DNA from: Bacteroidota bacterium
Lineage (GTDB): Bacteria > Bacteroidota > Ignavibacteria > Kapaibacteriales > UBA2268
Assembly: GCA_004322215.1 (NCBI GenBank)
Contig: SCSM01000017.1
Location: 1 to 58,517, forward strand
DNA length: 58,517 nt
Direction of reading: 5' to 3'
The notes below the pieces were generated by a model. It did not search any database, was not told the DNA's origin, and worked only from the letters and a program-made list of their open reading frames with translations. The stretch's first letter is position 1, and each line of letters begins with the position of its first letter. Positions 1-9,147 of the stretch are shown here, in pieces. Made by a program: the position numbers and the translations under genes.

Positions 1-189
1 TTCGAACAAACATAAAAAACTCCTCTGGGACACCCAACGTAAAAATTCAAATATAGTATTTATGCGTGTTTCCAGCGTTTTTTTCTGTCTTTTTTAAAAA
101 ATGCGGAAGTCAGGAAAAAGTTTTATGTTTTAATTTTTGCGATTATTTTTCTAGCTTCTTGCACAAAAGACAATCCTACAGAAGTACAG

Positions 190-756
190 TTGCCAAATCC
201 AGTTGGTTATTATAAGTTCGATGTAAAAACTGATATTATCGAAAAAGCAGCAAATGCTGGAGCAAAAGCAGGATTGAAAGCAAATATCGAAAATTGCGGT
301 TGGGCTGAAGTGGTAGAGACCGGAGAAGATTATTCCCTGTGGATTGATGCAGCGACAAGAGATAAGAACAAAGGAATCGTTCATTTGGAATTTAATTTTG
401 AATTGCGTACTGCTACATTTATGGGAGTTGGAGATTTAATAAAAATCAAGCATTTTACTTTGGATTATGACCCGGAAGCAGATTGGGAAAATGTCACTTC
501 GATTCCCGATGCAAAGGCATTGACGAGTTGGTGTCAGAAGGAAATTGAAAAATTAAAAAAGAATGGTTTAATTGATTTTGCTTTTGGAGGTGCATTGGAT
601 AAAGCCTCGAAAGTTACGACAATTTTAAATAAAGTGCTTGGTTATTTAGATCCAACTGATTCAGCCGAAAAGCAGGCAGAAGCAGTTCTTGTGGGAACTT
701 TATGTTATTCGCAGTTACAAAGCTGGATGCTCGAGCATGAGCAGGGAAAATGGTAA
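190..756 (+). CDS. Putative lipoprotein of unknown function, start codon unclear
   Basis: I do not recognise the family. The only standard in-frame start is TTG at 190, but the same frame is open back to a stop at 40-42. From about 112 it reads as a lipoprotein signal: basic RKK, a hydrophobic run, then lipobox LASC with its Cys at 160-162, followed by TKDNPTE. The real protein therefore very probably begins near 109-115 and is exported and lipid-anchored. No ATG, GTG or TTG lies in frame there; the codon before RKK is GTC, and the ATG at 101 is in another frame and soon stops. Either a start codon has been lost, or a rare start (ATT at 58, CTG at 85) is used, or there is a sequence error. 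The mature part is about 200 residues, mixed alpha/beta, with no known motif. Confidence 0.6.
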   Translation: MPNPVGYYKFDVKTDIIEKAANAGAKAGLKANIENCGWAEVVETGEDYSLWIDAATRDKNKGIVHLEFNFELRTATFMGVGDLIKIKHFTLDYDPEADWENVTSIPDAKALTSWCQKEIEKLKKNGLIDFAFGGALDKASKVTTILNKVLGYLDPTDSAEKQAEAVLVGTLCYSQLQSWMLEHEQGKW

Positions 757-871
757 ATTTTGTTTTGAACAATTTATACTTTATTCTTTTTTTTGCTATT
801 CATTAAATATTTTAGTCTATTGAATAGTAGAGGTTAAATGTATTTTCAGTAATCACCTGGAAGGTATTGTT

Positions 872-2509
872 ATGAAAAACTATTTTTTTTTCATTTTAAT
901 AATAATTTTGATATTTGTCAGAATTCCATTGTTATCTCAAGAATTACCTTATCCTATTATTTTTATACATGGGCTTAATAGTAGCAACAAAACTAGTGAT
1001 ATCTATGTAGTAAACTTTGATACTTGGTGGAATGAAAATCCGAATTCGCCAATGATTTATCTTAATACTGATATTTATGACGTTTCAACAGGTGAATCCA
1101 AAAGTAATCAATCCTCGATTGTAAAGCAAGGTTATGCTTTGGGGCGTTTTATAAAAGAAATAATTAATCAAACCGGGGCTCAAAAAGTTATTTTAGTTGG
1201 TCACTCAATGGGTGGATTATGTGCGAGAGAATACTTACAAAGAAGAGAAAATGGAAAACCTAAATGGTGGTATGACCCAAATTCACCTGATGGACATAGA
1301 GTAGCAAAACTTGTAACGATTGGTACTCCTCATTTAGGAAGTAATTCAGGCAATTTTATACCAATAGCCGATAAAAAAAATAAATCTGATGAAATACAGA
1401 TGATAAATACAAGTAGTGAAGCTGTTCGAGATTTACGCTATAGTTATATAGCAGGTGATGGTGGAGTCGGCAGATATTTATTTGGTGGACCGGAATCTGG
1501 TTTAACTTCTCTACCAAGTTACCTTGGCGGATGGCATAATAGGGATATAAATTGTAATGGAACCGAAGATGATTTAATATTAGGGATTAATACAGAACTT
1601 GATAAATCTTTGCCATTACCAAGGAATATTGCTTATCATTGGATAACTTCTGATGTTTCTTTTACAAATGGTGATAGAATTGTTGATTTAGATAGGCAAT
1701 GGATAAGAACTGTTAATAACATGCCGTATCCGTATGGCATCACTGATACTACTTTAACAGATAAAATGCATACAAATGAGCCTCAAGATTTTTATTCTAT
1801 ACTTAGAGGACTTGATGAACCCCAACAAAAGATTCTTTCATATAATTTAGAAATAGGTAAAACTTATATTGGTTTCAGAAATTACTTAATGAATTACAAT
1901 CTGCATGATACAGATTCATATAAAATTGATATTTCTAAGTTAAATATTGAGAATGGATTATTGACGATTAATTATAATGACTTACTTAATCAAACATATA
2001 CTCTTTCACCATGCAAAATTATTCTATGGGATTCTAATGAATATTATGTGATGGATACAACTTTCACAAATGAAATAGAACAAAATAATATTTACTTAGA
2101 TGAATCAATGTTAGCAAAATTTAAAGGATTAATGTATTTAGAAATAATTGCAGATGCTTTTAGTGATAATGATTATTTACCTTATAATGCTCCTTATAAT
2201 ATAACAACAACATTTAAAATTATTTCAGATGTTGAAGACCAAACAAATGATAACAAAATAGAATTGGGAATTTCCCCAAATCCTGCATCGGATAATATTT
2301 CAATTTCTTTTTCAAATTCAGATTTTACAAATACTAGTATATCTATCTATAATTATCTTGGAATTGAAATAAAAAAATTTGATGAAATGAAATTATTTGG
2401 TCAGAGTTCAATTAATTTTTCAATGAAAGAATTTAATCCTGGTTTTTATTTTTGCACTTTGAAATGTGGCATTGGTAATGTAACAAAAAGTTTTATTCTT
2501 TATAAGTAA
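872..2509 (+). CDS. T9SS-exported alpha/beta-hydrolase (PGAP1/lipase-like)
   Basis: Secreted serine hydrolase, probably a lipase or esterase. An N-terminal signal peptide ends near LLSQ. Next come the oxyanion-hole segment IIFIHGLNSS (about residues 30-39) and the nucleophile elbow VGHSMGGL (about 109-116), whose Ser is the predicted catalytic residue; TIGTPHLGS follows, as in PGAP1-like/triacylglycerol lipases. The last 85 or so residues form a T9SS type-A sorting domain (SPNPASDN, a beta-rich middle, GFYFCTLK, final SFILYK), so the enzyme should be exported across the outer membrane and be cell-attached or released. The substrate cannot be told. The start has AAGG about 8 nt upstream. The gene is very AT-rich compared with the housekeeping genes here. 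Family assignment is firm, specificity open. Confidence 0.85.
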   Translation: MKNYFFFILIIILIFVRIPLLSQELPYPIIFIHGLNSSNKTSDIYVVNFDTWWNENPNSPMIYLNTDIYDVSTGESKSNQSSIVKQGYALGRFIKEIINQTGAQKVILVGHSMGGLCAREYLQRRENGKPKWWYDPNSPDGHRVAKLVTIGTPHLGSNSGNFIPIADKKNKSDEIQMINTSSEAVRDLRYSYIAGDGGVGRYLFGGPESGLTSLPSYLGGWHNRDINCNGTEDDLILGINTELDKSLPLPRNIAYHWITSDVSFTNGDRIVDLDRQWIRTVNNMPYPYGITDTTLTDKMHTNEPQDFYSILRGLDEPQQKILSYNLEIGKTYIGFRNYLMNYNLHDTDSYKIDISKLNIENGLLTINYNDLLNQTYTLSPCKIILWDSNEYYVMDTTFTNEIEQNNIYLDESMLAKFKGLMYLEIIADAFSDNDYLPYNAPYNITTTFKIISDVEDQTNDNKIELGISPNPASDNISISFSNSDFTNTSISIYNYLGIEIKKFDEMKLFGQSSINFSMKEFNPGFYFCTLKCGIGNVTKSFILYK

Positions 2510-2653
2510 ATCAATTAGAATTTTTCTCAAGTTTCACTAGAATTTCTTACGACAGATAAAGTATGTTAGAAAATTCAGCAGGCTATAACTTTTTAAGCTG
2601 TGTGCCGGTGGAAATACAAAATATAATTGAGAATAACAAATAGGATAATACTT

Positions 2654-3256
2654 ATGTCAAACGATGGAAAAAAATTAGAATCTGATTTTGCAGATTTTAT
2701 GAAGAAAAAATTAGGCTTCAATAAAGTCGCTATTAGAGAAAGGATAAAAGGCAAAGTAACCAATATTCCAATTGAGGTTGATGTTCATGGTATTAAAGAA
2801 AATAATTTATACCGAAATATTTTTTTTGTCTGTTTGTATGTAGTAATACTTTCAATATTATCTTTAATATTTGAAATAAACGAAATTCAAGTTTTTTTAC
2901 AATCTATTGTTGCAAATTTTGTTCCTGATATTAAATTACATAGTGCAGTTATTGTTGTTTTGGTTGTATTTTTAATAGTTAGTTATTATTTCAAAACAAA
3001 ATCTGTAAAACATGTATGGGTTGAATGTAAAGACCATCTCGGAAATGTGAAAAGAAAAGATATAGAAAAGTTAATAAGTGAATCTGGAGATGCACAGGAT
3101 TCAATAGATGTTAAATGGAAACCAGATGAACTTATCCTTGTTTCAGGATCTGGCTTTGATGATGATGTGTATAATTTTGCGGATGAATATGATATTATGC
3201 TTTATAAGAGAAAGGGAAAATCATTTGTTTTGGTGGATAGATATGGGAACCATTGA
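2654..3256 (+). CDS. Membrane protein with split PD-(D/E)XK nuclease-like domain
   Basis: 200 aa from ATG 2654, which has AGGA 8 nt upstream; a TTG at 2627 would add nine residues but looks worse. Residues 5-45 (LESDFADFMKKKLGF, then IEVDVHG) resemble the first helix and first acidic strand of Mrr/restriction-endonuclease-like folds. Residues 121-140 (VWVECKDHLGNVKRKDIEKL) resemble the E-x-K strand and following helix; Glu9, Asp43, Glu124 and Lys126 are plausible active-site residues. Between the two halves sit two hydrophobic helices (about 54-75 and 97-113), so the nuclease-like core would be built from two cytoplasmic segments joined by a membrane hairpin. The remainder ends in a beta-rich segment (ILVSGSGF). 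Activity is inferred; it could be a catalytically dead membrane sensor. Confidence 0.6.
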   Translation: MSNDGKKLESDFADFMKKKLGFNKVAIRERIKGKVTNIPIEVDVHGIKENNLYRNIFFVCLYVVILSILSLIFEINEIQVFLQSIVANFVPDIKLHSAVIVVLVVFLIVSYYFKTKSVKHVWVECKDHLGNVKRKDIEKLISESGDAQDSIDVKWKPDELILVSGSGFDDDVYNFADEYDIMLYKRKGKSFVLVDRYGNH

Positions 3257-3374
3257 AACAAATATGAATAAATTAATAATAAACTGTTAAGTATTCTGTT
3301 AAGTGATATTTTGTTTTGTTTTTGTAATTATTAATAAAATCAATAAGTAATAATTATATTATTAAATCCACTTG

Positions 3375-3449
3375 TCGGCGTGGGCAGATTCGAACTGCCG
3401 ACCCCTACTACCCCAAAGTAGTGCGCTAACCGGGCTGCGCTACACGCCG
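3375..3449 (-). tRNA. tRNA-Pro (anticodon GGG)
   Basis: Read on the minus strand, the acceptor arms CGGCGTG and CACGCCG pair perfectly with discriminator A. The anticodon stem CTACT/AGTAG encloses the loop TTGGGGT, giving anticodon GGG (proline). The T arm contains GTTCGAATC. 75 nt, no encoded CCA. It lies just downstream of gmk on the same strand. Confidence 0.95.
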
Positions 3450-3499
3450 ATAATCGAGACTGCAAAATTACGGCTTGTGTCTCAATTTATAAAATTTAT

Positions 3500-4069
3500 T
3501 TACTTGATGTATTTCTCTACTATTTCCTTCACTTGTTCAAATGTATCGGCTAAAACATCATTTACTATCACATGGTCGAATTCGTTGCTCTTGCCGATTT
3601 CCATTTCCACCCGCTTGAGACGTACCTGTATCTGTTCTTCCGATTCGGTATGCCGTTTCCTTAAACGCTGTTCCAGTGCTTCCATGTTTGCCGGCTTGAG
3701 AAATATCAGGACTGACTCCCTCGGGTATGCTTCCTTCAACGATAATGCTCCCTTGACGTCAACATCGAATACGAGTGTTTTCCCTTGATTCAGTGCCTTG
3801 TCAATCTCGCTTTTCAATGTTCCGTAATACTGCCCGAATATTTCTTCCGATTCTATCATCTCGTTGTTCTGAAGCTTTCGGAAAAACTCGGGAATATCCA
3901 TAAAATAATACTCGCGCCCATGTGTTTCCCTGGGCCTTTTCGGGCGTGTTGTCGCCGAAATCGAGAATTGGAGCTGGGGAAATGTCCTCAGCAAAAATCT
4001 CGCTACTGTTGATTTACCGCCTCCGCTTGGCGATGACAGTACTATTAATTTTTTCTTTGTTCCGGGCAT
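3500..4069 (-). CDS. gmk: Guanylate kinase
   Basis: Phosphorylates GMP (and dGMP) to GDP with ATP in the cytoplasm; essential for guanine nucleotide supply. 189 aa, the usual length. The P-loop SSPSGGGKST lies at residues 12-21, the GMP-binding region TTRPKRPRETHGREYYF at about 40-56, FGQYYGTLKS at about 78-87, and the lid/arginine region RLRKRHTESEEQIQVRL near 135-150. The P-loop has GGGK rather than the common GVGK, which is tolerated in the family. It is downstream of the 968-aa repeat protein on the same strand with a 74-nt gap and is followed by tRNA-Pro. Its base composition is less AT-rich than the accessory genes around it. Confidence 0.97.
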   Translation of the reverse strand: MPGTKKKLIVLSSPSGGGKSTVARFLLRTFPQLQFSISATTRPKRPRETHGREYYFMDIPEFFRKLQNNEMIESEEIFGQYYGTLKSEIDKALNQGKTLVFDVDVKGALSLKEAYPRESVLIFLKPANMEALEQRLRKRHTESEEQIQVRLKRVEMEIGKSNEFDHVIVNDVLADTFEQVKEIVEKYIK

Positions 4070-4143
4070 AATTTATATCAATCTTTATTATCAATAATTA
4101 TTAAATCTGATTTTCCGCTTTTATCAATATAACAATACTGAAT

Positions 4144-7050
4144 TTATTTTCCTTTCTTTTTCATTAACACCATTAATTTGTCAATCAGATTCTGCAATTC
4201 TTTCTCGGTTTCTGCTTTTCTGAACTCTTTTAATTTTTTCGTCCATATCTTATTACCCGTTTTATAAATTGATTTATAAATAATTCTTCTTATGCTCACA
4301 GGTAAATTATAAAAATTTTCCTGAAATATTTTCATTTCTTTTTTGGAAAATTTTGATGCTGTTATTAGTGGTGCAAATTCCGTCTTCGCAGACATTGGTA
4401 TATCGGCTTTAAATAATTGCAGTATAAACATTAATGATATATCCCGCTTATCTGTAATCCCCTCGAATGTTCTTTTGCGTACTAAATTGTAATCGTCATA
4501 AAAGCACAAATGAATCCGATTTAATATGTCTTCCGGCATAAGTTCACCGAGTGAAAAAGCTGCACATGACCTTACATATGGATTTGAATCCTCCAACAAT
4601 TCTGTCAGTATGTCTATTTGAGTGCTTGCTCCGATTTTCCCTATTGCATCGGCTGCTTCGGCTCTCAACCTCCATGAACTGCTTTTTGATAATTCTGATA
4701 TCGGCTTCACTATATCGAATATTTTATAATCTGCCATCAATCCAAGGCATACCATCAGCACTCCCGCATTTTTCGATTCTGAGGAATCTATCAACAGATT
4801 TTTGCAAGGAAGAGAGTTCTTTTTCAATAATCCTGAAAGGATATTCTTTATAAATTTCCTTTCAAATATGGATTCGGTTCCCAATTTTCCTGCAAAATAT
4901 TCTGCAGTTGATGGATTTTCGGTTATCTTATCCTTGAGTAGTTCTATTTCTTCAACTTTCAAAGTTCCACTCATCGCTTGATTATACAAATCCTCCGATG
5001 ATTTATCCTTTATTGATTCATTAAATTTGCTTGTATCAATTTTTGAATGTAACAGAATCAATCTTCTTTCAAAATCGAATTGAGACAAGTCGTATTTCTG
5101 TTTCTCTTTATTTGTATCTTGTGTGGCTAATGTCAAAATCGAATAAAAATCGGTAACTGATGTATCCCCCGTTGATATATTAAAATTTCCGTATCTATCC
5201 CTGATGTTATGTTGTAAACACTCTTCCGTCAATCCCGTTTTTGTATAAAATGAAATATCCCTGTTCTTTTGATTCTCGGGTAAACATGTCTTCTTTTTTC
5301 CAATCATTTCCTTGTCAACAATCAAATAATTGCTGAATGTTGAACTTCCGTAAGAATCAATTAACATTGAGAATGAAGGAAGTTTGGATTCAATCCTATC
5401 ATCCGGCTGTGTATTAATACTATAAAAATCGCTGCCGAAGTCATCGAGAAGTAATGCAAAGCTATTATCATTTGCAAAACCTTGTGCTATCCCGTATGAA
5501 CTATATGAGTCATTCCCCTGGTTATCGAACAAAATTCCAATGCCGCTATTGAACGAAGCTCCTTGTGAATATTGATTGGATTCATAATTATCATAACCAT
5601 TGATGTCATATAATGCTCCCAAACCGAACCAATAGCCAAAACCCTGTCCACATACACCTGCCCTGTAATTATCATTTCCCCTGCCTTCTACTAATAATCC
5701 TATGCCACCTGATGAGTATGGATAAAATCCCACAGATACACCCTGTGCAAATGATAAATATTGCTTCTTTTCAGGATTAATGTAAAATAAAGAATGATAA
5801 CTATCTTTCCCAAAATTATCAACTAATGCTGAAAATCCTTTTGAAAGAGCCAATCCTTGACCGAAACTGCTTATATCATATTCGTCATTACCTGAATTGT
5901 CAAAGAGTAAACCAAGTCCGAAAGATGATGCTCCTTCCGACATGATTTTTCCTGTATAATTATCATCCCCTGATACATCATGCAAAATACCAACTCCAAA
6001 CACACCGCAGCCAAGTGAAAAATTATCTGATGAATAACTATCATTTCCCTCGATGTCAATCAATACATTAATACCGAAAGCAGCCCCCCCGAGGGTATAA
6101 TCGGTTCCCTGGTATATATCATTCCCTGACAAATCGACGATAAACTTCGCTTCTGATTTATTGCCATTTCCTGAACTTGTAATTATGTATTTATCATCGC
6201 CTCCTATATCGAGTATAGCAGTGAAATCACCCTCATACCTATCGTTCCCAGCTCCGCCGAGTGCCACTTTCCCGTATGGTGTTTCGATAATTGTTGTCTT
6301 GATATTATTTTTCAGTATATCAATATTATTTCTTGCTGTTACCGCAAGTTTTAATAATGTTTTATATAATGATATCCCGTTCGAATAGAGCATCGAACGG
6401 TCAGCCGACTGTGAATAAATAAAGAAATCCTTTGCTGTTTTTTGCAGTGAGTCATACCCGGTATTCGAATTTTCACTTCCCGTACCGAGTAAAACCCCTT
6501 TGTAATTATCCTTTAGAAATGATAATCTCACACCCTTCTTGCAAAGAAAATCCTCGGCAAGCATCTGTTTGATTTGAATGACCGGCGAAATGAACATCCT
6601 GAATAATTGCCCGCCTTCAACTCCAAATGTGGTATCGGTGCCGAATCCAAGTTCACCGTCAATATCCTTTGTACTCAGGTTATTATCATAATATACCGGT
6701 TGATACTTCCTGAATTCGAGTTGGTTTATTACCATTTCAAAGTATATATCAAAATTGGTTTCATTTAAATTCAGTAGAAAATTAGCGTGTTCTTTAACTA
6801 CATCAACAGAATGTAAAGGATTTGTGAAAATTGTATCGAACAATTTCAATCTGTGATAATTGTTTTCTGTTGTATCAATCGAAAGCCATATATCATTTAG
6901 GTTCATTTCTTTCGCCTTCAAACCTTCGGTCAATACCTTGAAAGTTCTTCTGCTCAGCGAATCCTGGGCTAATGTATAATAATTCAGGATTGCAATCATA
7001 GCAATCGCCGTTGTTATGACTTTTGTTTTTGCTGATTTATGCTGCAACAT
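4144..7050 (-). CDS. Exported G-x-D-x-Y repeat protein with HEAT domain
   Basis: 968 aa, no family I can name. An N-terminal signal peptide ends near TLAQ (residue 29). Residues 30-265 are mostly helical. Residues 268-545 hold about eleven units of 24-27 residues (one is about 40), each starting G-[NDKYS]-D-x-Y and continuing with a small-residue stretch such as SQGASFNSGIGILFDN; GND, GDD, GKD, GYD and GSD variants all occur. The pattern suggests a beta-solenoid or beta-roll with Asp/Asn turns, possibly metal-binding, but it is not the classic RTX nonapeptide. Residues 760-870 contain HEAT-like helical repeats (SWRLRAEAADAIGKIG, NPYVRSCAAFSLGEL). No T9SS tail or transmembrane anchor is visible, so the periplasm is the likely location. 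Role unknown. Confidence 0.8.
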   Translation of the reverse strand: MLQHKSAKTKVITTAIAMIAILNYYTLAQDSLSRRTFKVLTEGLKAKEMNLNDIWLSIDTTENNYHRLKLFDTIFTNPLHSVDVVKEHANFLLNLNETNFDIYFEMVINQLEFRKYQPVYYDNNLSTKDIDGELGFGTDTTFGVEGGQLFRMFISPVIQIKQMLAEDFLCKKGVRLSFLKDNYKGVLLGTGSENSNTGYDSLQKTAKDFFIYSQSADRSMLYSNGISLYKTLLKLAVTARNNIDILKNNIKTTIIETPYGKVALGGAGNDRYEGDFTAILDIGGDDKYIITSSGNGNKSEAKFIVDLSGNDIYQGTDYTLGGAAFGINVLIDIEGNDSYSSDNFSLGCGVFGVGILHDVSGDDNYTGKIMSEGASSFGLGLLFDNSGNDEYDISSFGQGLALSKGFSALVDNFGKDSYHSLFYINPEKKQYLSFAQGVSVGFYPYSSGGIGLLVEGRGNDNYRAGVCGQGFGYWFGLGALYDINGYDNYESNQYSQGASFNSGIGILFDNQGNDSYSSYGIAQGFANDNSFALLLDDFGSDFYSINTQPDDRIESKLPSFSMLIDSYGSSTFSNYLIVDKEMIGKKKTCLPENQKNRDISFYTKTGLTEECLQHNIRDRYGNFNISTGDTSVTDFYSILTLATQDTNKEKQKYDLSQFDFERRLILLHSKIDTSKFNESIKDKSSEDLYNQAMSGTLKVEEIELLKDKITENPSTAEYFAGKLGTESIFERKFIKNILSGLLKKNSLPCKNLLIDSSESKNAGVLMVCLGLMADYKIFDIVKPISELSKSSSWRLRAEAADAIGKIGASTQIDILTELLEDSNPYVRSCAAFSLGELMPEDILNRIHLCFYDDYNLVRKRTFEGITDKRDISLMFILQLFKADIPMSAKTEFAPLITASKFSKKEMKIFQENFYNLPVSIRRIIYKSIYKTGNKIWTKKLKEFRKAETEKELQNLIDKLMVLMKKKGK
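5416..6249 (-). repeat. Coding tandem repeats, about 11 x G-x-D-x-Y units
   Basis: Region of the 968-aa protein coding for residues 268-545. Units begin GNDRY, GDDKY, GNDIY, GNDSY, GDDNY, GNDEY, GKDSY, GNDNY, GYDNY, GNDSY and GSDFY in order. Spacing is mostly 24-27 codons, with one longer unit (about 40) after GKDSY. The DNA copies have diverged, so this is old protein-level repetition rather than recent tandem duplication. Confidence 0.8.
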
Positions 7051-7315
7051 TATACTTTTCTTTTTTCATCTGCTCAATTTGTTTTTTTTCTATATTGTAA
7101 TATTATGAATTATTTTTATTGAAAAAAAATTGTATCAAAATTCATTATAATTAACCATAACATAATATTATTTCATTCACTACTAACAATTAAATTCATA
7201 TTATTTAATAATACATTTATATTACACTAAAAATAACTGATTCTTGTCTTGAATCTTGAATTTTTGGAGTGTGCATTAAATTTATTTAATTTAATCACTT
7301 TTTTTGGAGGAACTG

Positions 7316-8686
7316 ATGTTCAGTAAATTTTACTCTAACAAGTATGTATGGACACTTCTCGCCCTGCTATTCTTCATTTCAGCCATGTTTTTTAGTACCC
7401 AAAAATCGAAAGCAGTTCCAAGCTTTGCCCGCCAGACCGGTTTGGCTTGCAACTCTTGTCACACTGTCTTTCCCCAGCTTAATTCTTTCGGTAGAAATTT
7501 CAAGTTAAATGGTTACACCTTTACAACTGCCGATGTCATAGAACTAAAAAGTGATGACACTCTGAGCAATACAAGCTTTCTGAAATTATTGAAGATGTCG
7601 CCGATTTCGGCTATGCTCGAAAGTTCTTTTACACATTTGGGTAAACCGGCAGATGGAACTTCAAATGATAATGTGGCATTTCCGCAGCAGCTCAGTCTTT
7701 TCCTTGCGGGTGCCATTGCACCAAAACTCGGACTCTTCATGCAAATTACCTATGATGACCAAAGCGGTGCATTTGGATGGGATAACACCGAACTAAGATT
7801 TGCCGACAATACAACTATCGGAAACTCGGATTTAGTGTACGGCTTGACTCTTAATAATAATCCTACAGTTCAGGATTTGTGGCATACTACCTCTGCATGG
7901 GGTTACCCTTATGCTTCTTCTGCAGTTGCTCCGGCTCCCGGTGCCGCTACTCTTATTGATGGCGGCTTGGCTGGGCAGTCTTTGGGTTTGGGTGCGTTTG
8001 CACTTTGGAATGACCTTTTATATGCTGAATTAAGTGTTTACCATTCCGCATTCCAGGGTGGTTCCCATCCTTATGATTCCACTGTATCGGGCGTTATACA
8101 GGGAGTTGCACCCTACTGGCGGCTTGCTCTTCAGTATCAGTTCTCTAACCAGTATATTTCTGTCGGTACAATCGGGCTTATGGCTAACACAATACCTACT
8201 GGCATCAGCGGAACAACAAACAAGTTTACCGATTTTGGTGCAGATATCCAATACGAAATGGGCATTGGCTCCGGCTCTGATGCTCTTTCGGTTTATGGCT
8301 CCTACATCCATGAAAAACAAGAGCTGGATGCAACTTTTGCATCCGAAGCATCACAAAATAAGACTAATGAACTTAATCAATTTAAAATTAATGCGAGCTA
8401 CTATTTTCTTCAGCGGCTCAATCTGACTCTCGGCTATTTCACGACTTCCGGCTCTGCGGATAATATTCTCTATCCTTCCGGACCGGTCAGCGGTAATTAT
8501 AACGGGAAACCGGACAGCGATGGACTAATTGCTGAATTCGGTTATCTGCCATGGTTGAACACAAGATTCTCGCTCCAATATGTAATGTACAACAAATTCA
8601 ACGGTGCAAGTACTAACTATGATGGTGCCGGAAGAGATGCCGCTCACAATAATACATTTTATTTACTTACTTGGTTTATGTTTTAG
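7316..8686 (+). CDS. Cyc2-like fused monohaem cytochrome-porin
   Basis: 456 aa from ATG 7316, chosen because GGAGG lies at 7306-7310 with ideal spacing; the in-frame TTG at 7304 overlaps that Shine-Dalgarno site. After a signal peptide (cleavage near SKA/VPSF) comes PSFARQTGLACNSCHTVFPQ with a single c-type haem site CNSCH at residues 45-49, then LNSFGRNFKLNGYTF. This arrangement of FARQTG, CxxCH, FGRxFK and GYT matches the cytochrome head of Cyc2 outer-membrane iron oxidases. The remaining 380 residues alternate hydrophobic and polar strands and end in an aromatic Phe, as in an outer-membrane beta-barrel. The likely role is moving electrons between outside and periplasm, for example Fe(II) oxidation or other extracellular electron transfer. 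A monohaem cytochrome gene follows 5 nt later. The fusion is well supported; the electron donor is inference. Confidence 0.75.
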   Translation: MFSKFYSNKYVWTLLALLFFISAMFFSTQKSKAVPSFARQTGLACNSCHTVFPQLNSFGRNFKLNGYTFTTADVIELKSDDTLSNTSFLKLLKMSPISAMLESSFTHLGKPADGTSNDNVAFPQQLSLFLAGAIAPKLGLFMQITYDDQSGAFGWDNTELRFADNTTIGNSDLVYGLTLNNNPTVQDLWHTTSAWGYPYASSAVAPAPGAATLIDGGLAGQSLGLGAFALWNDLLYAELSVYHSAFQGGSHPYDSTVSGVIQGVAPYWRLALQYQFSNQYISVGTIGLMANTIPTGISGTTNKFTDFGADIQYEMGIGSGSDALSVYGSYIHEKQELDATFASEASQNKTNELNQFKINASYYFLQRLNLTLGYFTTSGSADNILYPSGPVSGNYNGKPDSDGLIAEFGYLPWLNTRFSLQYVMYNKFNGASTNYDGAGRDAAHNNTFYLLTWFMF

Positions 8687-8691
8687 AAAAA

Positions 8692-9114
8692 ATGAAAAAT
8701 TCATTAAATATAATAATAATTGCAATTATTGCACTCCTGGTTATGTTTTTGTTTACAAACTCGGGCACTCAGGAGAACAGGGACTTGGGTGTTGGTCCTA
8801 TAAAATCTTTAAAACTCGGTCCCATCAACAAAGGACAAGTTTCGATGGGTCAAAATATTTTCAATTCAAAATGCTTTGTCTGCCATACACTTGACCAGAA
8901 AAAAGTGGGCCCTCCTCTTGGAAAAGTGGCAAAAGAACAGGCGCCCGAATATATTGTCAACCTGCTTCTGAATACTGTGGAAATGCAGCAAAAAGATTCG
9001 AGGGTTAAACAATTGCTCTATCAGTATAAAGTTCCTATGCCCGACCTGAAACTTTCAAAAAATGATGCTCTTTCTGTTCTCGAGTATCTCAGGTCTGCCT
9101 CAGAAAACAGGTAG
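8692..9114 (+). CDS. Membrane-anchored monohaem cytochrome c
   Basis: 140 aa from ATG 8692; an upstream in-frame extension from 8671 lies inside the preceding gene and is unlikely. Residues 7-22 form a signal anchor or uncleaved signal. The class I cytochrome c core has FNSKCFVCHTLD with the haem site CFVCH at 61-65, VGPPLGKVA at 72-80 and the probable distal ligand Met116 in VPMPDLKLS, ending in the helix DALSVLEYLRS. Only 5 nt separate it from the porin-cytochrome gene, so the two are almost certainly cotranscribed. It is the natural periplasmic electron partner for the outer-membrane haem domain. No oxidase or reductase gene is adjacent. Confidence 0.88.
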   Translation: MKNSLNIIIIAIIALLVMFLFTNSGTQENRDLGVGPIKSLKLGPINKGQVSMGQNIFNSKCFVCHTLDQKKVGPPLGKVAKEQAPEYIVNLLLNTVEMQQKDSRVKQLLYQYKVPMPDLKLSKNDALSVLEYLRSASENR

Positions 9115-9147
9115 ATTACCTGATTTAATATTATTTAAAAATTTGAA

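Noticed and set aside
7304-7315. TTG start giving four extra residues for the porin-cytochrome
   Set aside because: The added codons are the Shine-Dalgarno GGAGG itself; ATG 7316 is correctly spaced.
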